Both the position numbers and the translations under genes were made by a program. A stretch of 32,900 nucleotides of DNA. Source: JAFGHJ01 sp964534175. Its GTDB lineage: Bacteria > Hydrothermota > UBA3072. Positions within the stretch are counted from its first letter, which is position 1. Each line of letters starts with the position of its first letter. The notes below the pieces were generated by a model. The model was not told the DNA's origin and searched no databases. It worked only from the letters and a program-made list of their open reading frames with translations. Positions 24,064 to 31,386 of the stretch are shown piece by piece. Location: contig CAZHNS010000026.1 of the NCBI GenBank assembly GCA_964534175.1, forward strand, positions 1 to 32,900, given 5' to 3'.

Positions 24064-24348
24064 CCTAACGCGGCAAAGCCGCTAAAATGTAAAAATTAAA
24101 TATTAAAATGCAAAACTGCAAATCAAAATTCAAAAATATAAACAAGGAACAATGAATAGCACAAATAAAACAAATATTTTTTAGTTTTGGGAGGTAGGGT
24201 AAGGTATGATTTTACATTTTAATATGTCATTTTGCTTTTTTATTTTTGATATTTCATTTAACGTAGAGAACGATTGTTGAAGTTGATTAATACTTTTTTG
24301 TGAAAAACTTAAAAATATAGGTGATACTATATTAGGAAGGAGGAAGGT
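24064..24348. repeat. Spacer with hairpin and AT-rich inverted words before serA
   Basis: Directly after the OmpA-domain stop is GCGGC-AAA-GCCGC (24070-24082), a small stem without a following T-run, so not a convincing terminator. Then come ATTAAAATGCAAAA-type words (about 24085-24135) and, inverted, TTTTACATTTTAATATGTCA-type words (about 24211-24260), with ACAAGGAACAATGAATAGCAC (24146-24166) between, a relative of words near 21053-21090. The end holds the GGAGG of serA. No gene is seen. Confidence 0.5.
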
Positions 24349-24351
24349 TTG

Positions 24352-25254
24352 ATGAAAGTTTTGATTTGTGACGCGATAGCGAAAGACGCTGTTGACGGTT
24401 TGAAGGAACTCGGGATTGAGGTTGTCGAGAAAACTTCGATCGAAAAGGAAGAACTGGCTGGTGTTATAGCCGACTTTGATGGAGTTATAGTGAGAAGCCG
24501 GACAAAAATAAGAGAAGATCTTATTGATATAGCAGCGGGGAGTGTAAAATTTATAGTTAGAGCAGGTGTGGGACTTGACAATATCGATGTAGAATATGCA
24601 AGAGATAAGGGGATCGAAGTCATTAATACTCCTGAAGCTTCAACAAATGGTGTTGCAGAATTATCTGTGGCCCATATGCTTGCGCTCCTGCGGCATATAC
24701 CACAGGCAACTGCCAGCATGAAGAAGGGCGAGTGGCCTAAAAAACAACTTAAGGGTAATGAGCTCGGTTCCTGTACGGTTGGTATTATTGGTTTAGGAAG
24801 AATTGGCAGGCGAACTGCTGAATTAGTAAAGGGTTTTGGAGCGTCCGTTGTTGGATATGATCCCTATGTGAAGGAAGTTCAGGGAATTGACGTTAAAATA
24901 GTCGAGTTGGATGAATTGCTCACTTCTTCGGACATAATTTCACTTCATTTGCCTCATACCGACGAGACGCATCATTTAATCGGTAAAGAGGAATTTGGCA
25001 AAATGAAGGAGAGTGCTTATCTTGTAAATTGCGCGAGAGGTGGAGTTGTTGATGAAGATGCTCTTTACGACGCACTTAAAAGTCAGGGAATAAGAGGTGC
25101 CGCGTTGGATGTTTTTGAAGAGGAACCTCCAAAAGATTTGAAATTGATGGAGTTGAACAATTTTATTTGTACTCCGCACCTGGGGGCTCAGGCGGTTGAG
25201 TCTTCGAATAGAGTGGGCGAAGAGGTTGTCAAAAAAGTAGCTTTTAAATTGTAA
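24352..25254 (+). CDS. serA: D-3-phosphoglycerate dehydrogenase, short form without ACT domain
   Basis: 300 residues from the ATG at 24352; a TTG immediately before it is possible, but GGAGG is eight bases from the ATG. SerA oxidises 3-phosphoglycerate to 3-phosphohydroxypyruvate, the first step of serine synthesis. The NAD-binding loop is GIIGLGRIGRR (G147-G152), with D170 (GYDPY) at the end of the second strand; the catalytic residues are R229 (NCARGG), E258 (DVFEEEP) and H276 (TPHLGAQ). The protein ends soon after the histidine, so it has no regulatory ACT domain and should not respond to serine through one. Other 2-hydroxyacid dehydrogenases look similar, but substrate loop VRAGVGLDNID favours SerA. 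Decayed copies of its last 100 bases occur twice downstream. Confidence 0.88.
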   Translation: MKVLICDAIAKDAVDGLKELGIEVVEKTSIEKEELAGVIADFDGVIVRSRTKIREDLIDIAAGSVKFIVRAGVGLDNIDVEYARDKGIEVINTPEASTNGVAELSVAHMLALLRHIPQATASMKKGEWPKKQLKGNELGSCTVGIIGLGRIGRRTAELVKGFGASVVGYDPYVKEVQGIDVKIVELDELLTSSDIISLHLPHTDETHHLIGKEEFGKMKESAYLVNCARGGVVDEDALYDALKSQGIRGAALDVFEEEPPKDLKLMELNNFICTPHLGAQAVESSNRVGEEVVKKVAFKL

Positions 25255-25269
25255 AAGCGGGGAAGTTTA

Positions 25270-25304
25270 TTGCATTATGCAAAAATTTTACTTTTTTGCG
25301 AAAA
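25270..25304. promoter_or_regulatory. Conserved palindrome pair, copy A (before the first sensor gene)
   Basis: TTGCATTATGCAA (25270-25282) is followed 11 bases later by TTTTGCGAAAA (25294-25304). Both are kept in the spacers before the second and third sensor genes, while the bases between and around them have drifted. They could be operators of an unknown regulator, or remnants of recent duplication. The rest of this 164-base spacer has an ATCTTATT/AATAAGAT inverted repeat near 25359-25390 and the AGGAGG of the next gene. Confidence 0.5.
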
Positions 25305-25418
25305 TTAATTCAGCTAAGTCTTTGTTTTATAATGTCTTAATATTTGGAATGATTTTTGTATCTTATTCTAATAGCTTCTTTAATAAGATATTTGCATGTA
25401 TATGTTTAGGAGGAAACT

Positions 25419-26264
25419 TTGGGCAAGAAAAAGGATATTGAAAAGGAACTTGAAAAATTTAAGTTTAAGGGAGCTTTACTTGATGCTCTCCTAGACTATA
25501 TTCCGGATCGCGTCTATTTTAAGGATAAGGAAAGCCGTTTTTTGGAGGTTAGCAAGTCGAAAGCGGAAGGAACAGGACTAAAAAGAGAGGAATTTAGAGG
25601 TAAAACCGATTTTGACTTTTTCTCCGAAGAAGAGGCAAAAGTGATGCGTAAGGACGAAGAAAGAATAATGAATACAGGAGAAGCTGTCGTTGACAAGGTG
25701 CAAAAAATAAAATTACCTGATGGTAAAGAAAAATGGCTTTCTGCAACTAAAGTTCCTTTTTGCGACAGGGATGGAAATGTTATGGGTACCTTAGGCATCA
25801 CTAGAGATGTTACCATGCTCAAGACCCTTGAATTAGAAAAACAGGAAAAAATAGAGGCGCAGAAAGAAGAACTCATAGAACTTTCAACCCCTGTAATAGA
25901 TGTGTGGGAAGGGGTTCTTACGGTTCCCATATTAGGGTCTCTGGATAGTGAGAGGGCATCGAGGATTTCCGAGGCTTTGTTAACCGAGATAGTAGAAAAG
26001 AGAGCGACTGCTGCTATTATAGACATTTCAGGTATAAGTGCTGTGGATAGTGCTGTTGCCGATCGATTGATACGTACAGCCAAAGCTGTGCGATTGGTGG
26101 GTGCTGAGGCGATACTAACTGGCGTTGGTGTGGAAATAGCCCAGACGATCGCCGATCTCGGAATAGATATGGAAGGACTCAAAACTCTATCCACCTTGAA
26201 AGATGGCTTAAAGTATGTTTTTAGAAAAGGAAAGGAAGGAAAGGAAAATACCTCAGAGAAATAA
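25419..26264 (+). CDS. rsbR: RsbR-type stressosome sensor 1 (PAS-STAS)
   Basis: 281 residues starting at TTG with AGGAGG five bases upstream. One PAS domain spans about 18-135 (YIPDRVYFKDKESRFLEVSK ... GKTDFDFF ... GTLGITRDVT), then a short coiled linker (LELEKQEKIEAQKEELIELS) and a C-terminal STAS domain (about 157-270). The linker-STAS joint PVIDVWEGVLTVPILGSLDSERA is the hallmark of RsbR proteins, which with RsbS form the stressosome core. In STAS, S211 (AVDSAVADR) and T243 (IAQTIADLG) stand where B. subtilis RsbRA carries its RsbT-phosphorylated threonines T171 and T205, by pattern. The PAS domain replaces the globin-like sensor of RsbRA, so the signal could be a small ligand, redox or light; no cofactor residue is evident. 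Cytoplasmic: no membrane helix. Confidence 0.9.
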   Translation: MGKKKDIEKELEKFKFKGALLDALLDYIPDRVYFKDKESRFLEVSKSKAEGTGLKREEFRGKTDFDFFSEEEAKVMRKDEERIMNTGEAVVDKVQKIKLPDGKEKWLSATKVPFCDRDGNVMGTLGITRDVTMLKTLELEKQEKIEAQKEELIELSTPVIDVWEGVLTVPILGSLDSERASRISEALLTEIVEKRATAAIIDISGISAVDSAVADRLIRTAKAVRLVGAEAILTGVGVEIAQTIADLGIDMEGLKTLSTLKDGLKYVFRKGKEGKENTSEK

Positions 26265-26267
26265 GTT

Positions 26268-26411
26268 TTTAATTTGACCTTTTTCAAAAGTTCTGTCTGC
26301 TAGTGTTTTTTTGTAAGTAATTTCTACTCCGTATCTTGTTACTAAGGCTTATCGGGCATTCAAATAAATTGAGTATAGAAGTCCTAAAAAAGTATTTCTA
26401 AATTGTAAAAA
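26268..26411 (+). pseudogene. Decayed fragment of the serA 3' end, copy B
   Basis: The stretch TTTCTACTCCGTATCTTG (from 26321) and TTCAAATAAATTGAGTATAG to TCTAAATTGTAAAAAGTAGG line up with the last 100-odd bases of serA (CTCCGCACCTGG at 25171; TCGAATAGAGTGGGCG to TTTTAAATTGTAAAAGCGG at 25203-25260), including the stop region. The match is degraded and has no open frame. The left border is approximate. Confidence 0.55.
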
Positions 26412-26750
26412 GTAGGTTCATTTCTTGCATTTTGCAAAGAGTTTTCCTTTTTTGCGAAAACGGTTCTTACTAAGCTTTTAGTTGACAGTATCTTAATGTT
26501 TGGAATAATTTTCGCACCTAATTCCGATGGCTTTTCGAGCATTTGGAGTAGCATATAGTAAGGTTTTTGGATGATTTAAAATTTATAGCTTTCGGAGGGT
26601 TTAAATTTTAAAGGAGTAAAGTATGCAGGAGATAAACTTACCAAAATTTTTCACCGTGAATTACTTTTATGATAGGGTTTTTTGAGGATTTATGAATAAT
26701 TGTTATACGCGTAAATCAAAATTTCAAAACTTTAATTAAGGAGGAAAATT
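26412..26750. repeat. Duplicated spacer before sensor 2
   Basis: This spacer pairs with 28191-28547. Shared pieces in order are the palindrome pair, TTTGGAATAATT-like words near 26500, TTTAAATTTTAAAGGAGT (26600-26617), GGTTTTTTGAG and TTATGAATAA (26675-26699), and TACGCGTAAATC (26705-26716). A 20-codon frame (26623-26685, MQEINLPKFFTVNYF...) with AAAGGAG upstream is intact here but has lost its start in the other copy, so I do not call it a gene. The AAGGAGG of the next gene is at the end. Confidence 0.6.
26425..26460. promoter_or_regulatory. Conserved palindrome pair, copy B (before sensor 2)
   Basis: TTGCATTTTGCAA (26425-26437) and TTTTGCGAAAA (26450-26460), 12 bases apart. The centre base of the first palindrome differs in each of the three copies while both arms are unchanged, which favours a protein-binding site over simple inheritance. 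Confidence 0.5.
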
Positions 26751-28028
26751 ATGAGCGAAAAAAATAATAGTAAAAAAGACCTTAAAGAGTGCCGTAATGA
26801 TATTGAAGAAATTCAAATTAGGAAAACTTTGCTTGATTCTCTTTTGGAGCACGTCCCGGATAGAATTTATTTTAAGGATAAGGAAAGCCGTTTTGTGCTG
26901 GCTAGTAAATCGGTTGTGGAGCAGTTTGGAGTTGATGATATATATGGACTAATGGGTAAAACAGATTTCGATTATTTTACCGATGAACATGCAATGCCCG
27001 CTTACGAAGATGAGCAGAAAATAATAAAGACCGGAAAACCCGTATTGAATAAAGTTGAGAAAGAAACCCATCCCGATGGTAGAGTAACCTGGGTTTCAAC
27101 AACTAAAGTTCCCAGGTACGATAGGGAAGGAAATATAATTGGTATTTTAGGTATCTCAAGAGATATTACTAAAAAAAAGGAATTAGAAGAAAAACTTGAA
27201 TTGAAACTTGAAGAACTGGGAAAAGAGATTCTGCTTAAAAGTAACTTACTTAACGCTCTCCTAGATTTCATTCCGGATCGTATCTATTTTAAGGATAAGG
27301 AAAGCCGTTTTTTGGAAGTTAGTAAATCGAAGGCGGAAGGAACAGAACTAAAAAGAGAGGAGTTTAAAGGTAAAACCGATTTTGACTTCTTCTCCGAGGA
27401 AGAAGCAAAGGCAATGCGTAAGGACGAGGAAAAAATAATGAAAACCGGAGAACCTGTGGTTGACAAGGTGCAAAAAATAAAATTACCTGATGGTAAAGAA
27501 AAGTGGCTTTCTGCAACTAAAGTTCCTTTTTACGATGGGGACGGAAATGTTATGGGTACCTTGGGCATCACGAGAGATGTTACAAGGCTCAAGACCCTTG
27601 AATTAGAAAAACAGGAAAAAATAGAGGCGCAAAAAGAAGAACTCATAGAACTTTCAACCCCTGTAATAGATGTGTGGGAAGGAGTGCTTACGGTTCCCGT
27701 TCTAGGGGCTCTGGATAGCGAAAGGGCGGCAAGAATTGCGGAAGCTTTGTTAACAGAGATAGTAGAAAAGAGAGCCGAGGTGGCTATTATAGACATTTCC
27801 GGTATAAATGCTGTTGATAGTGCTGTTGCCGATAGAATAATACGTACAGCCAGAGCTGTACGATTGGTAGGAGCTGAGGCAGTGCTAACCGGTGTGGGAA
27901 AAGGAATAGCCCAGACGATCGCCGATCTCGGAATAGATATGGAAGGACTCAAAACTCTATCCACCTTGAAAGATGGCTTAAAGTATGTTTTTCAGAAAGA
28001 AAAAGAAAGAAAAGGAATTTTGGTCTGA
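26751..28028 (+). CDS. rsbR: RsbR-type stressosome sensor 2 (PAS-PAS-STAS)
   Basis: 425 residues with AAGGAGG before the ATG. It has two PAS domains (about 25-145 and 165-280), the common linker and a STAS domain (about 305-415). The first PAS (VPDRIYFKDKESRFVLASK ... MGKTDFDYFTDEHAMPAYEDEQKIIKTG) is of a different type from the second and most like the PAS of the fifth sensor at the right edge. The second is nearly the same as that of sensors 1 and 4. The STAS keeps the serine and threonine (AVDSAVADR; IAQTIADLG) expected to be phosphorylated. Its last 88 matching bases are identical to those of sensor 1 (27905-27992 and 26135-26222). Two PAS domains suggest that two signals are joined in one subunit. 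Confidence 0.9.
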   Translation: MSEKNNSKKDLKECRNDIEEIQIRKTLLDSLLEHVPDRIYFKDKESRFVLASKSVVEQFGVDDIYGLMGKTDFDYFTDEHAMPAYEDEQKIIKTGKPVLNKVEKETHPDGRVTWVSTTKVPRYDREGNIIGILGISRDITKKKELEEKLELKLEELGKEILLKSNLLNALLDFIPDRIYFKDKESRFLEVSKSKAEGTELKREEFKGKTDFDFFSEEEAKAMRKDEEKIMKTGEPVVDKVQKIKLPDGKEKWLSATKVPFYDGDGNVMGTLGITRDVTRLKTLELEKQEKIEAQKEELIELSTPVIDVWEGVLTVPVLGALDSERAARIAEALLTEIVEKRAEVAIIDISGINAVDSAVADRIIRTARAVRLVGAEAVLTGVGKGIAQTIADLGIDMEGLKTLSTLKDGLKYVFQKEKERKGILV

Positions 28029-28049
28029 GAAGTAAGTTTTTAATTCAAA

Positions 28050-28190
28050 ATTTCTTTCTAAAATTATGCCTGTTGTTGAGCTCTTGTTTCCAATATTTGT
28101 GCTCCGGATCTTGGTGTTAAGGCTGTCTGATCTTCAAATAGGGTGGGAGAAGAGGTCGTAGAAAAAGTAGCTTATAAATTGTGAAAAATA
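28050..28190 (+). pseudogene. Decayed fragment of the serA 3' end, copy C
   Basis: The clearest fossil of serA: TATTTGTGCTCCGGATCTTGG (28093-28113) and AATAGGGTGGGAGAAGAGGT (28137-28156) followed by CGTAGAAAAAGTAGCTTATA and AATTGTGAAAA correspond to ATTTGTACTCCGCACCTGG and AATAGAGTGGGCGAAGAGGT through AATTGTAAAA in serA (25164-25256). It would encode NRVGEEVV-like residues ending in a stop at the same place. There is no start or intact frame upstream. The left border is approximate. Confidence 0.7.
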
Positions 28191-28547
28191 GGGGGTCTTG
28201 CATTGTGCAAAAAACTTTCTTATTTTGCGAAAAAATTTCTTGCTAAGTTTTTGATATATAATTATTTAAGGTTTGGAATAGTTCTTGTACTTTATTTGAA
28301 TGGCTTTTTGAAAATTTAGCGGAGCGTTTGTTATAATAGTTATTTACCTTTAGGTTTTTAGCGTTTGGTAGCTTTAAATTTTAAAGGAGTCAAGCTGAAA
28401 AAAATACCTTGACAAAAAATTTTTTTACTTTAAATTTCTTCTATGGTAAGGTTTTGAGCGTTTTATGAATAACTATTTTACGCGTAAATCTGAATTTCAG
28501 AAAGTGTTCTTTAAAAAAATTTTTTTATAAGTTGGAGGAGGAGAGCT
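28191..28547. repeat. Duplicated spacer before sensor 3
   Basis: This is the partner of the spacer at 26412-26750, sharing the palindrome pair, TTTGGAATAGTT, TTTAAATTTTAAAGGAGT (28374-28391), GGTTTTGAGCG and TTATGAATAACTATT, and TACGCGTAAATC. The short frame seen in the other copy is broken here: its ATG has become CTG and a TGA follows after five codons. No promoter can be assigned with confidence; a TATATAAT near 28254 is one candidate -10 box. Confidence 0.6.
28198..28233. promoter_or_regulatory. Conserved palindrome pair, copy C (before sensor 3)
   Basis: TTGCATTGTGCAA (28198-28210) and TTTTGCGAAAA (28223-28233), 12 bases apart, matching the pairs before sensors 1 and 2. Confidence 0.5.
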
Positions 28548-29417
28548 ATGGGCAAAAAAGATAAGAGTAAAAAAGACCTTGAGAAAGAACTTGAAAAACT
28601 TCGTAAGAAATTTGATGAAGTTCAGTTCAAGGGAACTTTGCTAGACGCTCTTTTAAAACATATTCCGGACAAGATTTACTTTAAAGATAAGAAAAGCCGA
28701 TTTTTAGAAGTTAGCAAAGCGAAGTTGGATGAGTTAGACCTTTCTAGGAATGAGTTGGTGGGAAAAAGTGATTTTGATTTCTTTCCTGAAGAAGATGCAA
28801 AGCAAATGTTTGAAGATGAAAAACGTATAATGGAGAAAGGGGAACTTGTAATTGACAAAGAGGAAGAAATAGAATTGCCAGAGGGTAAAACAATTTGGGT
28901 TTCTGCGACTAAGGTTCCTTTTTATGATAAAAAGGGAAAGATTGCCGGCACACTTGGCATTTCAAGGGATATTACAAAGAGAAAACTTTTAGAGTTAGAA
29001 AGAGTAGAAAAATTAAAGGCGCAGAAAGAAGAACTTATAGAGCTTTCAACCCCTGTGATCGATGTGTGGCAGGGAGTTCTTACGGTTCCCGTATTAGGAT
29101 CTCTGGATAGTGAGAGAGCATCCAGGATTTCCGAGGCTTTGTTAAAACAGATAGTGATAGAGAAAGCCGAGTTTGCTATTATAGACATTTCGGGTATAAG
29201 CGCTGTAGATAGTGCTGTTGCCGATAGAATAATACGTACAGCTAAAGCCGTGCGATTGGTGGGTGCTGAAGCAATATTAACCGGAGTGGGTGAGGAGGTA
29301 GCCCAAACAATCGCCGATCTCGGAATAGATATGGAAGGACTCAAAACGATGGCTACATTGAAAGGTGGTTTAGAATATGTTATTAATCTGAGGAAGGAAG
29401 ATTCATCGGCGAGGTAA
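28548..29417 (+). CDS. rsbR: RsbR-type stressosome sensor 3 (PAS-STAS)
   Basis: 289 residues with GGAGGAGAG before the ATG. A charged helix (about 1-30, KSKKDLEKELEKLRKKFDEV) leads to one PAS domain (about 35-150; YFKDKKSRFLEVSKAKLDEL ... GKSDFDFFPEEDAKQMFEDEK) and a STAS domain (about 165-275). The PAS is the most divergent of the single-PAS sensors (ELPEGKTIWVSATKVPFYDKKGK), whereas the STAS is close to the others, with S and T in AVDSAVADR and VAQTIADLG. Conserved STAS with drifting PAS is what one expects if all copies enter the same particle but detect different cues. Its last codons hold the GAGG site of sensor 4, four bases downstream. Confidence 0.9.
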   Translation: MGKKDKSKKDLEKELEKLRKKFDEVQFKGTLLDALLKHIPDKIYFKDKKSRFLEVSKAKLDELDLSRNELVGKSDFDFFPEEDAKQMFEDEKRIMEKGELVIDKEEEIELPEGKTIWVSATKVPFYDKKGKIAGTLGISRDITKRKLLELERVEKLKAQKEELIELSTPVIDVWQGVLTVPVLGSLDSERASRISEALLKQIVIEKAEFAIIDISGISAVDSAVADRIIRTAKAVRLVGAEAILTGVGEEVAQTIADLGIDMEGLKTMATLKGGLEYVINLRKEDSSAR

Positions 29418-29421
29418 TATT

Positions 29422-30630
29422 TTGGCGCAGAAAAACAATAAAAAAGAAATAGAGAAGTTACGAAGAGAGAATGAAGAGTATAAGAAACTGATAGAGGAAA
29501 TGAGTGAGGGTTTTGCTTATCTGGAAGCAGATTTGACATTCTCTTTCTCAAATCCCGCCTGTGATGGTACTTTTGGGGTTGACGAAGGTAAATTGATGGG
29601 GAGAAAACTGCAGGATTTTTTGAGTGCCGAATCTTTTAAAGAGGTAAAAAAGAGGGTTAAAAAAAGTGAGAAAAAAAAGAGTGTATTTGAGATAGAGGTT
29701 AATGCTGAAGACGGTGAGAAGCGCTATTTGTTGACAAGGTCGAATCCGCAATTTGATGAGAAGGGCAAATTTGTTGGTTCGTTTGTTTTTTTCTATAATG
29801 TAACAGAAAGAGTTAAATTGGAAGAAGATCTTATTTTCGAGAGAGGTTTATTAAACTCGCTTCTAGATTACATTCCGGACCGGATTTATTTTAAGGATAA
29901 GGAAAGTCGTTTTTTGGAAGTTAGCAAATCAAAAGCGGAAGGAACAGGGCTAAAAAGAGAGGAATTTAGAGGTAAAACCGATTTTGACTTTTTCTCTGAG
30001 GAAGAAGCAAGAGAGATGCGTGCAGACGAAGAAAGAATGTTGAAAACCGGAGAAACTGTCGTTGATAAGGTGCAAAAAATAAAATTACCTGATGGTAAAG
30101 AGAAGTGGCTTTCTGCTACCAAAGTTCCTTTCTATGACAAGGATGGGAATGTTATGGGTACCTTAGGTATCACGAGAGATGTTACCAGGCTCAAGATCCT
30201 TGAATTGGAAAAACAGGAAAAAATAGAGGCACAGAAAGAAGAACTCATGGAGCTTTCAACCCCTGTAATAGATGTGTGGGAAGGGGTTCTTACGGTTCCC
30301 ATATTAGGGTCTCTGGATAGTGAGAGGGCATCGAGGATTTCCGAGGCTTTGTTAACCGAGATAGTAGAAAAGAGAGCGACTGCTGCTATTATAGACATTT
30401 CAGGTATAAGTGCTGTGGATAGTGCTGTTGCCGATCGATTGATACGTACAGCTAAAGCTGTACGATTGGTGGGTGCTGAGGCGATACTAACCGGAGTGGG
30501 TGTAGAAATAGCCCAGACGATCGCCGATCTTGGAATCGATATGGAAAATCTTAAGACGATGTCTACCTTGAAAGATGGCTTAAAGTATGTTATATCACAA
30601 AAAAAAGAACTAAGAGGAGAAGAGAGGTAA
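29422..30630 (+). CDS. rsbR: RsbR-type stressosome sensor 4 (PAS-PAS-STAS)
   Basis: 402 residues from a TTG at 29422, with GAGG seven bases upstream inside the end of sensor 3. The first PAS (about 20-130; EMSEGFAYLEADLTFSFSNPACDGTFGVDEGKLMG ... SFVFFYNVTERVK) is unlike any other in the array and looks like a classic PAS fold recruited separately. The second PAS (about 145-260) and the STAS (about 280-390) match sensor 1; 200 consecutive bases (30253-30452) are identical to 25881-26080. STAS keeps S and T in AVDSAVADR and IAQTIADLG. One base separates its stop from the rsbS start, so it belongs to the core rsbR-S-T-X operon. Confidence 0.9.
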   Translation: MAQKNNKKEIEKLRRENEEYKKLIEEMSEGFAYLEADLTFSFSNPACDGTFGVDEGKLMGRKLQDFLSAESFKEVKKRVKKSEKKKSVFEIEVNAEDGEKRYLLTRSNPQFDEKGKFVGSFVFFYNVTERVKLEEDLIFERGLLNSLLDYIPDRIYFKDKESRFLEVSKSKAEGTGLKREEFRGKTDFDFFSEEEAREMRADEERMLKTGETVVDKVQKIKLPDGKEKWLSATKVPFYDKDGNVMGTLGITRDVTRLKILELEKQEKIEAQKEELMELSTPVIDVWEGVLTVPILGSLDSERASRISEALLTEIVEKRATAAIIDISGISAVDSAVADRLIRTAKAVRLVGAEAILTGVGVEIAQTIADLGIDMENLKTMSTLKDGLKYVISQKKELRGEER

Positions 30631-30631
30631 A

Positions 30632-31000
30632 ATGGCAAGATTAACTCGTATGCATTTAGGAGATATTCTCGTTGTTCCTATTCAGGAGGAGCTTCATGAT
30701 ACTGCTGCAGAGGAAGCAGGAGAAAAGATAATAAGAGAGGCAGATAATTCTAAGATAAAAGGAGTAGCTATAGATATTTCTGCTCTCGATATCGTGGATA
30801 GTTTTCTTGGAAGACTCCTGCAGAAAATTGCCTGGGGTCTTAGGGCTATGGGCAAGGATGTTATACTTGTTGGTATTCAGCCGGAAGTGGCAGTTGCTCT
30901 TGTGGAGCTTGGTTTGTATCTCGAGGAAATAGATACTGCATTTGAACTAGATTCGGCTTTGGAAAAGTTAAGAGAAAAGATAAATAAAGGCACTGCATGA
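30632..31000 (+). CDS. rsbS: RsbS-type stressosome core protein (STAS only)
   Basis: 122 residues, a lone STAS domain of RsbS size. The phosphoacceptor S57 lies in DISALDIVDSFLGRLL, at the place of S59 in B. subtilis RsbS. Where the sensors have the second threonine (IAQT), this protein has VAVAL, as expected for RsbS. In the known system RsbS and RsbR form the stressosome that holds RsbT; when RsbT phosphorylates them it is released to act on its target. The ATG is one base after sensor 4, with GAGAGG inside its end, and the stop overlaps rsbT (ATGA). Confidence 0.93.
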   Translation: MARLTRMHLGDILVVPIQEELHDTAAEEAGEKIIREADNSKIKGVAIDISALDIVDSFLGRLLQKIAWGLRAMGKDVILVGIQPEVAVALVELGLYLEEIDTAFELDSALEKLREKINKGTA

Positions 31001-31386
31001 AAGAAGAAATTTTACGGATTCCTATAAATAAAGAGATAGACGTCTTGATTGCCAGGCGCGAGATTAAAAGTGAAGCAGAAAGGGTTGGTTTCCGTTGGAT
31101 AGATCAAACCAGAATTGCCACAGCTGTTTCAGAGCTTACAAGAAATATAATAAAACATGCTTATAGAGGGGAAGTAATAGTAAGTAAAGATGATGGAGGA
31201 ATAGAAATTATATGTCAGGATGAAGGACCTGGAATTCCGGATGTCGAAAAAGCTTTAGAAAAGGGATACAGCACTACGAATTCCCTTGGTATTGGACTTA
31301 TTGGAGCCAAGCATCTTATGGATGATTTTAAAATCGAGAGTGATGATAAGGGGACAAAAATAACTACATATAAGAAGTTAAAATGA
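30997..31386 (+). CDS. rsbT: RsbT-type serine/threonine kinase (switch protein)
   Basis: 129 residues, the usual length of RsbT, a GHKL-fold protein kinase that phosphorylates RsbS and RsbR and, once released, activates a downstream partner. The N-box is SELTRNIIKHA (about 45-55), the G1 box DEGPGIPD (about 74-81), the G2 box GYSTTNSLGIGLIGAKHLMD (about 89-108) and GTKI near the end; all ATP-binding residues appear intact. The partner in B. subtilis is RsbU, which is missing here. Start and stop both overlap neighbours by four bases. Confidence 0.95.
   Translation: MKEEILRIPINKEIDVLIARREIKSEAERVGFRWIDQTRIATAVSELTRNIIKHAYRGEVIVSKDDGGIEIICQDEGPGIPDVEKALEKGYSTTNSLGIGLIGAKHLMDDFKIESDDKGTKITTYKKLK

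Noticed and set aside
24070..24082. GCGGC/GCCGC stem after the OmpA-domain gene as a terminator
   Set aside because: The stem is only five base pairs and is followed by TAAAATG rather than a T-run.
25514..26287. Long open frames on the minus strand opposite the sensor genes (also 27530-27964, 28922-29551, 30132-30638)
   Set aside because: They appear at the same place in every paralogue, are rich in Ser/Ile/Pro/Thr as expected of the antisense of GAA/GAT/ATA-rich genes, have no ribosome sites and no family resemblance.
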